From an uncultured bacterium (lineage in GTDB: Bacteria > Cyanobacteriota > Vampirovibrionia > Gastranaerophilales > Gastranaerophilaceae), in assembly GCA_902801985.1 (NCBI GenBank), contig CADCKD010000014.1, positions 5,883 to 45,470 of the forward strand: a stretch of 39,588 bases of DNA, in the 5' to 3' direction. The notes under the pieces were generated by a model that saw only the letters and a list, made by a program, of their open reading frames with translations, searched no databases and was not told the origin of the DNA. Below, one piece after another: positions 30,917-38,061 of the stretch. A program made the position numbers and the translations under genes. The stretch's first letter is position 1. Each line of letters starts with the position of its first letter.

Positions 30917-32071
30917 TTATCCTACATTTACCGGCTCTTTTTTATTTTCATTATTTGGGCTTTGTATTTGAAGTTTTCTTTTCTTTCTTCTCATCAGGTC
31001 AACAAAGGCCTCTAATCTTGTTATATATCCTGCTCTGCCTGTTTGTTCATCCATAATGAGCGCAAGAATTGGAATATCACAATCTTCTCTCATTGCAGGG
31101 AAGATGTTTTGTGACATAATTTCAGGCATGCAAGTGAATGGACTTAAATGGATTATCCCGTCAGCCCCTCGTTCTTGCGCATAAACAACGTCAGAAACGC
31201 ATTCTAACGAGTCTCCGCCGATATCTCTTTTTAAATATGGAGCGGCAAGGCGTACGGCTCTTTGAAGGTGTGTTTCTCCTTTCCTTAGAATTTTAGGGAT
31301 GATAGCATCTTTCAAAAAGCTTGTAAGTGTTAAACTTCTTCTTACTTGAACGCCCATTTTGCCTAGTTCTTTCTCAATACTCTGGTTTGAAAATTCGTCA
31401 TTTACGACATAAATTTCTCCCGTAATATCCACGTAAAGAATCTCTTTATTTTTATCAAGCTCGACTTTGCTCATTTCTTCGAGAATTTGTTTTTTAGCTT
31501 TTTTTAAACCGCTTAATGTGTCGTTTTCGTCAATATATTTTAATGCTTTGTGATAGTGTTTTTCAGCATCTCCAAAGTGAATTTCTCTTGCTCTGCAATA
31601 TGAAAGTTTTGTTTCCAGCGAATCAAGCATAAAAGCTTTTACTATTGCAATTATTATGGCTCTTATAAATAGATAAGGATTATTTTTACCGCTGACTGTT
31701 TTTAAGAAATTATACATCCCTTTAATACCGTCATAAAGCTGCATCTCTACGTATTTTGCTTCATAACCCAGATCCGTAAGAGCGTTATTTATGCATTTGC
31801 CGTATTCTCCCAAGCGGCAGCATCCTGGAGATGTAATCATACATACATAATCTGCTCCGCCTTCAATAGCTTCTATAAAATTCCCTAATATTAGCTTATA
31901 TGGAATACATATAGCTTCAGGAGAATGCTTTGTACCTAAAGAGAGTGTTCTTTTACTTGTGTAAGGTTCAATGTATGGCTCGCACCCAATAATTCTTAAT
32001 GCTGCTGACCAAGCTATACTTATTGTTCCCATATGAGGAAATGATACTTTTTTCTTTTTATTTTCAGTCAT
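30917..32071 (-). CDS. 2-hydroxyacyl-CoA dehydratase-like protein (DUF2229 / BcrC-HgdB superfamily)
   Basis: The 384-residue protein resembles the CoA-dehydratase subunit superfamily that carries cysteine-ligated iron-sulfur clusters. Conserved parts are FPHMGTISIAWSA (11-23), KHSPEAICIPYKLILGNF (C55), YVCMITSPGCCRLGEYGKC (C77, C84, C85, C93) and SPFTCMPEIMSQ near the end. Stand-alone members are often called acyl-CoA dehydratase-activase-related and have unknown substrates. No HgdC-type activator ATPase is encoded nearby. AAGGAT before the ATG is its Shine-Dalgarno. It is the first gene of the transcript with the membrane protein and miaA. Confidence 0.8.
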   Translation of the reverse strand: MTENKKKKVSFPHMGTISIAWSAALRIIGCEPYIEPYTSKRTLSLGTKHSPEAICIPYKLILGNFIEAIEGGADYVCMITSPGCCRLGEYGKCINNALTDLGYEAKYVEMQLYDGIKGMYNFLKTVSGKNNPYLFIRAIIIAIVKAFMLDSLETKLSYCRAREIHFGDAEKHYHKALKYIDENDTLSGLKKAKKQILEEMSKVELDKNKEILYVDITGEIYVVNDEFSNQSIEKELGKMGVQVRRSLTLTSFLKDAIIPKILRKGETHLQRAVRLAAPYLKRDIGGDSLECVSDVVYAQERGADGIIHLSPFTCMPEIMSQNIFPAMREDCDIPILALIMDEQTGRAGYITRLEAFVDLMRRKKRKLQIQSPNNENKKEPVNVG

Positions 32072-32202
32072 AATAATCCTTAGTACTTTTGATACTGAGC
32101 AATATATCTCTTGCTCTCACGTATCATATATTTTAGCATAAATTATCTTCCGTCGTAACAAAATGTAAAATATTGTGACTATTTTTAATTAATGAGGGGG
32201 TT

Positions 32203-32229
32203 AATTTCAAAGTGTTATTCTTTGAAATT
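32203..32229. repeat. Hairpin over the gcvPB stop codon
   Basis: AATTTCAAAG (32203-32212) and CTTTGAAATT (32220-32229) form a 10-base-pair stem; the gcvPB stop codon lies in its 7-base loop. No clear U-run follows on the minus strand, so it is more likely an mRNA 3' stability structure than a strong terminator. Confidence 0.5.
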
Positions 32230-33636
32230 TAAGTCAGGATGGCGAGCAGCTGTAACTTCGTCAATCTTTTTAACAGGTGTTGTGTGCGGAGAAGATAGAA
32301 CCTTTTGCGGATCAGACTTGCATTCTTCTGCTATTTGGATCATAGTTTGAACAAATTCGTCAAGTCTTTCCTTATTTTCTGATTCTGTTGGTTCTATCAT
32401 CAATGCTTCGTGAACAATAAGAGGGAAATATACTGTTGGTGGGTGCGTATTCCCATCCATTAGGGCTTTTGCTATGTGAAGTGTTGATACTCCGTTTTCC
32501 TCTTTTTGCTTCTCTCCCGTAATAACAAACTCATGCATACAAGGCTCATCATAAGGAAGATTGTAATATTTTTTAAGTTTTTCTTTTAGGTAATTTGCAT
32601 TCAAAACTGCATTTTCAGACACATGTTTTAAATTTTTCCCCATCATAAGGATATAAGCGTATGCTCTTACAAGTACCGAAAAATTTCCAAAGAAATCTTT
32701 CACGTTGCCAATTGAATTTTGTAAATTGTATTCTCTGTAATATTTTTTGCCGTTAAATTTTATTATAGGAACCGGCAATATGTCTTTAAGTTTATCTGTA
32801 ACAGCGACAACTCCTGCCCCCGGACCGCCTCCTCCGTGCGGAGTTGAGAAGGTCTTGTGCAGGTTCAAATGCACAACATCAAATCCCATAAGTTTGGGGT
32901 TTGTGTACCCCATTATGGCGTTGAAATTTGCTCCGTCATAGTATAAAAGAGAGCCATTTTTGTGCATTAGCTCAGATATTTCCAATACTTTTTCTTCAAA
33001 TATGCCCAAAGTATTTGGATTTGTCATCATTATAGCTGCTACATCAGAATTTAAAACTTGTTTAAGGGCTTCAATATCTATTTGGCCTTTATCGTTTGAT
33101 TTAATTTCAACTACATCAAAACCTGCCATTTTTGCACTCGCCGGATTTGTACCATGGGCGGAATCAGGTATAATAACTTTTGTTCTGTTTTGTCCTATTG
33201 TTTCAAAATATTTTTTTATTATCATCATTCCTGTCATTTCGCCGTGTGCTCCTGCTGAAGGTTGTAGTGTCACAGCGTCCATGCCGGTGATTTCTAATAA
33301 AACATTTTGCAAGTTATACATAAGTTCCAAACACCCTTGAGCATCATCATCTTCAGTGTTTGGGTGGATATTAAAACCGTCCAAATTTGCTAAAAGTTCA
33401 TTTACTTTTGGGTTGTATTTCATAGTGCATGAACCCAAAGGATAAAAACCTTTTTCTATGCAAAAATTCATATCTGAAAGCTTTTTATAGTGGCGCATAA
33501 CTTCCAGCTCTGATAATTGAGGGAGCCCTAATTTGTCTTGCCTTAAAATTTCCTTTGGCAAAAATGTTATATCTGCGACACTATCGGTAAGATTTATGCC
33601 ATCATTACCGTTGCTTTTTTCAAAAATTGTTTTCAT
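32215..33636 (-). CDS. gcvPB: Glycine dehydrogenase (decarboxylating) subunit 2, GcvPB
   Basis: This is the PLP-carrying half of the split P-protein of the glycine cleavage system. The 473-residue protein has GSCTMKYNPKVNE (68-80), PSAGAHGEMTG, DSAHGTNPAS and the PLP lysine K261 in HLNLHKTFSTPHGGGGPG. The partner GcvPA and the T- and H-proteins are not in this window. The ATG lies 2 bases after the stop of the sigma-factor gene upstream, and its likely Shine-Dalgarno (AGGGGAT) is inside that gene's last codons, so translation is coupled to the sigma gene. Confidence 0.95.
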   Translation of the reverse strand: MKTIFEKSNGNDGINLTDSVADITFLPKEILRQDKLGLPQLSELEVMRHYKKLSDMNFCIEKGFYPLGSCTMKYNPKVNELLANLDGFNIHPNTEDDDAQGCLELMYNLQNVLLEITGMDAVTLQPSAGAHGEMTGMMIIKKYFETIGQNRTKVIIPDSAHGTNPASAKMAGFDVVEIKSNDKGQIDIEALKQVLNSDVAAIMMTNPNTLGIFEEKVLEISELMHKNGSLLYYDGANFNAIMGYTNPKLMGFDVVHLNLHKTFSTPHGGGGPGAGVVAVTDKLKDILPVPIIKFNGKKYYREYNLQNSIGNVKDFFGNFSVLVRAYAYILMMGKNLKHVSENAVLNANYLKEKLKKYYNLPYDEPCMHEFVITGEKQKEENGVSTLHIAKALMDGNTHPPTVYFPLIVHEALMIEPTESENKERLDEFVQTMIQIAEECKSDPQKVLSSPHTTPVKKIDEVTAARHPDLNFKE

Positions 33637-33638
33637 GT

Positions 33639-34256
33639 TTAGATTATCCCCTGTTTAGCCAAGTCTTTTTTTATTCTGTCAAGTCCTGTTTGAATAATTC
33701 TTGATATTCTGGACTGAGAAATATTAAACTCGTCAGCAATCTCTCTTAGTTTTTTGTCTTTGAAGAATTTATATTCAATGAATTCTTTTTCTCTTGGAGG
33801 AAGTTTTTGCATCGCAACTAAAATTCCTTTTTTGAGTTCTGTAAATTCAACATTCTCTTCCGGATTTCTGTCGTTTGATTTGATTTGAGTAGGTACTTCT
33901 GCTTCTTGAAGTTCGTCAATTGATAATATGTTTTTATAAACTTCTGCTCTTATTTCAACAGAATTGCTCTCATCTTCGTCAGTTGTTTCGTCAGTTGGTT
34001 TATTTTTTAAGGTATACCATTTGTACCTTCTTCTGACTTCATTACGAATAGCCCACTTTATAGCTGTCGACAAGTAGGTATTGTTGTATGTCCTGGATGA
34101 ATTATTTTTAAAAAGAATATAAAGCGCATGAGTGCCTATATTGACAAGTTCCGGCAACTCAATAAGATGCGATGTAGAGAACTTTTGATATTCGACTTTT
34201 GCGATAACCTCTATAAGTTCTTTGTATTCTTTTAGCTTGATATCTTCAACTGACAT
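33639..34256 (-). CDS. Alternative sigma factor, SigB/SigF/FliA-like
   Basis: The protein directs RNA polymerase to a subset of promoters. I chose ATG 34256 (205 residues), which lies 7 bases after a TATACA box; an upstream ATG (34301) would add 15 residues. Region 2 covers about 35-80, with ELVNIGTHALY and YLSTAIKWAIRNEVRRR (DNA melting and -10 recognition). A variable acidic linker (about 88-140) replaces much of region 3. Region 4 (about 150-199) has LPPREKEFIEYKFF and the helix-turn-helix LREIADEFNISQSRISRI. No anti-sigma gene is adjacent. It is co-transcribed with gcvPB. Confidence 0.88.
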   Translation of the reverse strand: MSVEDIKLKEYKELIEVIAKVEYQKFSTSHLIELPELVNIGTHALYILFKNNSSRTYNNTYLSTAIKWAIRNEVRRRYKWYTLKNKPTDETTDEDESNSVEIRAEVYKNILSIDELQEAEVPTQIKSNDRNPEENVEFTELKKGILVAMQKLPPREKEFIEYKFFKDKKLREIADEFNISQSRISRIIQTGLDRIKKDLAKQGII

Positions 34257-34263
34257 TATTAAA

Positions 34264-34269
34264 TGTATA
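34264..34269 (-). promoter_or_regulatory. -10 box of the sigma-factor gene, probable leaderless start
   Basis: TATACA on the minus strand lies 7 bases before the ATG at 34256. An A10 tract (34300-34309) about 8 bases beyond the expected -35 position could act as an UP element. Confidence 0.4.
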
Positions 34270-34373
34270 ACCTTAAAAATACTACAATTTAATAATAGCA
34301 AAAAAAAAATATATTACCAGCTAATGTAATTTTCCTTAACATATTTTATCTTTGTTTTAAAAGGAGAAATTAA

Positions 34374-35228
34374 ATGAAAGCATTATTTTGTACTGATGGT
34401 TCTCAAATAAGTTATGGAGCAATAGTAAATTTTTCACAATGGTTTAAAAATTACACGGCAGATATTTTGACTGTTGCAGATTGGAGTTGTCTTTCGGATG
34501 TTGTTTTATCTGAAGTCTCAAGTATCAGCTCAAAATGTTCTAATAATGCAAATTCAATATTAGATTACAGCCAGCATTTTTTTTATGAAAATAATATAAA
34601 TTTCGGAAGAAAAATAAAAAGCTGCGGCTCTGCTGTGGATGTGATATTGTCGAATGAAAAGGATGAAGAATACGAATATTTGATAATGGGTTCTAATGGC
34701 AAAAAGGGTTTGCAAAAGTGGCTTGGGTCTGTATCTCAAGAGGTCGCATCATTTTCAAAATCATCTGTTTATATTTCCAAAAGTTCCAATTATTCAAATA
34801 AGGTTGTTTTTGCGTTAGATGATTCGTTAATTTCTTCCCGCCGCTTCATAAGTACTCTAAAGAATATGAATTTAGAGGGTAAAGACATTCATATTTTAAC
34901 GGTGTACCAGACTCCTGAGTATTTGTTTTTAGAGGGTAATATGGATTCAAATTGGGTTGTTGACATTGATGAAAAACAAAAACGAGAGGGGCTTATGCTT
35001 CTTAGTCAGTATGAAGAAATTTTTAATGATTTTGGGTATGATAATTTGCATAAATCTGTATTATCCGGTAACAATGCTGAAGCAATTATAAAATATTGTG
35101 ATGAAAACAAGGCTGATTTGGTTGTTTGCGGTATGAGAACAAGAAATGCAATTTCCAAAATTCTTCCCGGTTCTGTAAGCCGGAGGATTTTAGAGAATGT
35201 CGCTGCGGATGTACTTATAATGAAATAA
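34374..35228 (+). CDS. Universal stress protein, tandem UspA domains
   Basis: The 284-residue protein has two UspA domains. The first (about 1-137) ends with the ATP-binding signature GSNGKKGLQKWLGSVS (106-121). The second (about 142-284) has FALDDSLISSRRF and ends with GMRTRNAISKILPGSVSRR. Both keep the G-x2-G-x9-G(S/T) spacing, so ATP binding is likely in both. Such proteins help with stress or starvation survival, with uncertain mechanism. AAAAGGAG precedes the ATG. It is transcribed away from the sigma-factor gene, sharing a 117-base divergent region. Confidence 0.92.
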   Translation: MKALFCTDGSQISYGAIVNFSQWFKNYTADILTVADWSCLSDVVLSEVSSISSKCSNNANSILDYSQHFFYENNINFGRKIKSCGSAVDVILSNEKDEEYEYLIMGSNGKKGLQKWLGSVSQEVASFSKSSVYISKSSNYSNKVVFALDDSLISSRRFISTLKNMNLEGKDIHILTVYQTPEYLFLEGNMDSNWVVDIDEKQKREGLMLLSQYEEIFNDFGYDNLHKSVLSGNNAEAIIKYCDENKADLVVCGMRTRNAISKILPGSVSRRILENVAADVLIMK

Positions 35229-35230
35229 AT

Positions 35231-36121
35231 TTATAATTTTATAATGATTTCTTTTTCGTCAAGTTTTGCACTCGCACCAATCGGAATTGTTAACTTTTGT
35301 CCTGCATGTGATATCTTGTACCCCCCAATTACAGGGATGTCCATTTCTTTTGCGATTTCATAAAATAGCTCATCAAGATATTCATAGTTGTCGCAATCTA
35401 AAAATTCTCCAAGTATAATCCCTTTCAGATTTTCTTTAAATGCTTGACTATTTAGAAGCTGCCTAAAATATCGATCAATTTTGTATGCAGGTTCATTTAA
35501 ATCTTCAGTAAATAATATAAAATCGTTGTTTGGCAGAAGATCTGTACCGCATAATGATGCTAAAGTCGCAAGATTCCCTCCCCAAAGTATCCCTTCAGCC
35601 TCTCCGCTTTTGTATATTTTGTCTTCTTTCGGTTTGATGGTAATATCTTCACTACTTAATACGTTAAAAAAGTTTGTGAGTGTGAACTCTTCAATACTAG
35701 CGGGTTGAAAGTCTGTCTGAAGCATTGGACCCGAATACGTAATTAACCCTGTATTTTTAAATATTGCTGCCGATAAGGCGCTAATGTCAGAATATCCGCA
35801 AAATATTTTGGGATTATTTTTAATTATTTCGTAGTTTATTTTGTTGACAATTCTAATAGCCCCGTATCCGCCTCTTGCACAAATTATTGCATCTATATCT
35901 TTGTCTGCAAAAGCCTCTTCTAAATCTTTTATTCTTTCTTCGTCGCTCCCTGCCAAATACCTGTCTGCCTTAAATATATTTTCCCCAAGGCTAACTTTGT
36001 ATCCAAGTGTTTCAAGATAAGTTTTCCCTTGTGTAATTTTATCTTTTTCAATTTCTCCGCATGGCGCAATTATTCTGATAGATGAGCCTTTTGTTAATTT
36101 TTTAGGTTTAATAATGTTCAT
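35231..36121 (-). CDS. ldcA: LD-carboxypeptidase, family S66 (LdcA/MccF-like)
   Basis: This serine peptidase probably removes the terminal D-alanine from murein tetrapeptides during peptidoglycan recycling. The 296-residue protein has CARGGYGAIRI (81-91), the nucleophile S111 in CGYSDIS, the glutamate E206 in FTEDLNEP and the histidine H272 in SHAGQKL, a complete Ser-Glu-His triad. IEGTLWGGNL-like GILWGGNLATL is conserved. No signal peptide is present, so it is cytoplasmic. MccF-like immunity proteins are close relatives. It is divergent from dnaX with 42 bases between starts. Confidence 0.92.
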   Translation of the reverse strand: MNIIKPKKLTKGSSIRIIAPCGEIEKDKITQGKTYLETLGYKVSLGENIFKADRYLAGSDEERIKDLEEAFADKDIDAIICARGGYGAIRIVNKINYEIIKNNPKIFCGYSDISALSAAIFKNTGLITYSGPMLQTDFQPASIEEFTLTNFFNVLSSEDITIKPKEDKIYKSGEAEGILWGGNLATLASLCGTDLLPNNDFILFTEDLNEPAYKIDRYFRQLLNSQAFKENLKGIILGEFLDCDNYEYLDELFYEIAKEMDIPVIGGYKISHAGQKLTIPIGASAKLDEKEIIIKL

Positions 36122-36148
36122 AATAAGTCCATTTATTTTATTATTTGA

Positions 36149-36154
36149 TATAAT
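36149..36154 (+). promoter_or_regulatory. -10 box of dnaX, probable near-leaderless start
   Basis: TATAAT ends 9 bases before the ATG at 36164 with no Shine-Dalgarno between, so the leader would be only about 2-3 bases. Confidence 0.5.
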
Positions 36155-36163
36155 AACTTTATC

Positions 36164-38032
36164 ATGAATAAAAATTATGTCCCTTTATACAGAAAATATC
36201 GTCCGCAGACACTTGAACAAGTTGTAGGGCAGGAACATATTAAAAAGGCTTTAGCAAATGCAATAGAGACTGATAGAATTTCTCATGCTTACCTTTTTAC
36301 CGGTCCTCGCGGCACAGGAAAAACTTCTACTGCTCGAATATTTGCGAAATCTTTAAATTGCGAAAAGGGACCTACCATTTCACCTTGCAATGAGTGCGAA
36401 AATTGTAAAAACATTACAAACTCTATTCCGATTGATGTTATTGAAATAGACGCAGCAAGTAATCGTTCTGTTAGTGATGCGGAAGAAATTATCCAAAATG
36501 TTGCGATGTCTCCTGTTCACAGCAGATACAAAATATATATTATTGACGAAGTTCATATGCTTTCAACAACGGCTTTCAATGCTTTGTTAAAAACATTGGA
36601 GGAACCGCCAGAAAATGTTATATTTATACTTGCAACAACAGAAGTTCATAAGGTGCTTGATACGATAAAAAGCCGTTGTCAAAGGTTCGATTTCAAACGT
36701 ATTACGACAGATGATATTGCTAAACATTTAAGATATATTTCTGATCAGGAAAATATAAATATCGATGAGGATGCACTAAGGTATATTGCTCAAAATTCTG
36801 CCGGTGGTATGAGAGATAGTATTGCTCTTTTAGATCAACTTAGTGTCTTGAATTCTGCGGATAGTCAAATTACCGTAGATGATATAAACAGGCTTTTAGG
36901 GCGTTTGTCTTTTGATTCTTTGACTTCACTTTTTGAAGCTGTATCTGTGTCAGATCAGAATGATGCTATTGAAAAATTGAATGAAATTTATGACTCAGGT
37001 AATGAACCTTCTCAAATTCTATCAAATTTTTTGGATTATTTAAGGAACGCTCTTATTGTTAAAAGTGTAGAGAATTCCCCTGAAAATATTGTTCAGCTCA
37101 ATTCTGAACAGTTGAATATATTGAAAGAAAAAGTGATGAATATTGAAACTCATCAAATTGTTTCTTTGATTGATAAGTGTGCTGAGTATATTAAAGAATT
37201 AAAATTATCTTCAAATCCAAAGTTGTGGTTGGATATTGCAATATTGGATATGTCTAATTTGACTCAAAATACAAAATTAGAAGATTTAAGCAAGAGAATT
37301 TCGGCTCTGGAGTCCGGGAGTTCTCGCCCAATGAATGTTTCTTCATACAATACTCCTCCGTCTCCTGTTATGAAGCCTGAGGTCAAAAGAGTTGCAAAAA
37401 CTATGACTCAAAAAAATGAAAATACAGACGAGGCACCAAAAACTTCTCAAAAAGAAACCCCAATCCCTCAGCCTGCCAAAATGCAAGCTTCTGCGAATTC
37501 CGCCTCTAGTGATTTATGGGTACAATTTTTGAATGGAGTTTCAAGTTTTCCGTCAAGAGCTATTCTTAAACAACAGGCAATACCTGTTAAATTGTCAGCA
37601 GATGAGATAATAATCGCGATTAAGACTCCTACTTGGCTTTCAAATTTCGGGCCTGAGGGTGAAAGGCACGCATTTTTGGTAGAATCTGCGCAAAAACTTT
37701 TTGGCACCGCCCCAAAAATTATTGTTCGTTCTCCTCAGCCGGGTGATGATAAATTGAGATCTGAAGCTCAAGCTCAAAATGTAAATCCTGAGCCTAAAAA
37801 GCCTCTAATTGTAGAAAATAATGCTCCGGGAAAAGAAGTTGTTGAGGATGCAATATCTCAGGCGGAAGACTCAGAAGACGATTTAGATTTTTCAGAAGAT
37901 GAAGAAATTTCAGAAGATCAAACTCTTGATGATAAAAAAAAAATAGAAGTTAATCCAAAATCTGATTCAACGTTTCATTCTGACAATGTGAATATGGTTA
38001 TGGATTTGTTTGAAGGGAAATTAATTGAATAA
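36164..38032 (+). CDS. dnaX: DNA polymerase III subunit gamma/tau
   Basis: DnaX is the ATPase of the sliding-clamp loader. The 622-residue protein has the Walker A motif GPRGTGKTS (47-55), the zinc module cysteines C66, C75, C78 and C81, the DEVH Walker B (128-131), LKTLEEPPE (142-150) and the sensor SRCQRFDF (170-177). Domain III follows. A Pro/Thr/Lys-rich linker (about 400-445) leads to a tau-like C-terminal domain (about 455-540), then an acidic stretch and a final NVNMVMDLFEGKLIE. An A10 run (37934-37943, codons 591-593) is slippery: one base lost or gained meets a stop within a few codons. Confidence 0.96.
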   Translation: MNKNYVPLYRKYRPQTLEQVVGQEHIKKALANAIETDRISHAYLFTGPRGTGKTSTARIFAKSLNCEKGPTISPCNECENCKNITNSIPIDVIEIDAASNRSVSDAEEIIQNVAMSPVHSRYKIYIIDEVHMLSTTAFNALLKTLEEPPENVIFILATTEVHKVLDTIKSRCQRFDFKRITTDDIAKHLRYISDQENINIDEDALRYIAQNSAGGMRDSIALLDQLSVLNSADSQITVDDINRLLGRLSFDSLTSLFEAVSVSDQNDAIEKLNEIYDSGNEPSQILSNFLDYLRNALIVKSVENSPENIVQLNSEQLNILKEKVMNIETHQIVSLIDKCAEYIKELKLSSNPKLWLDIAILDMSNLTQNTKLEDLSKRISALESGSSRPMNVSSYNTPPSPVMKPEVKRVAKTMTQKNENTDEAPKTSQKETPIPQPAKMQASANSASSDLWVQFLNGVSSFPSRAILKQQAIPVKLSADEIIIAIKTPTWLSNFGPEGERHAFLVESAQKLFGTAPKIIVRSPQPGDDKLRSEAQAQNVNPEPKKPLIVENNAPGKEVVEDAISQAEDSEDDLDFSEDEEISEDQTLDDKKKIEVNPKSDSTFHSDNVNMVMDLFEGKLIE

Positions 38033-38060
38033 AAAAAGGAAGTTTTAAACTTCCTTTTTT
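38032..38060. terminator. Bidirectional terminator between dnaX and typA
   Basis: An A-run, GGAAG, a short loop, CTTCC and a T6 run form a stem of about 12 base pairs. It serves dnaX (+) and typA (-), whose stop codon lies at 38064..38062. Confidence 0.88.
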
Positions 38061-38061
38061 A

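Noticed and set aside
34300-34309. A10 tract as a phase-variation switch for the sigma gene
   Set aside because: It lies upstream of the probable -35 region, not in the spacer or coding region; an UP-element role is simpler.
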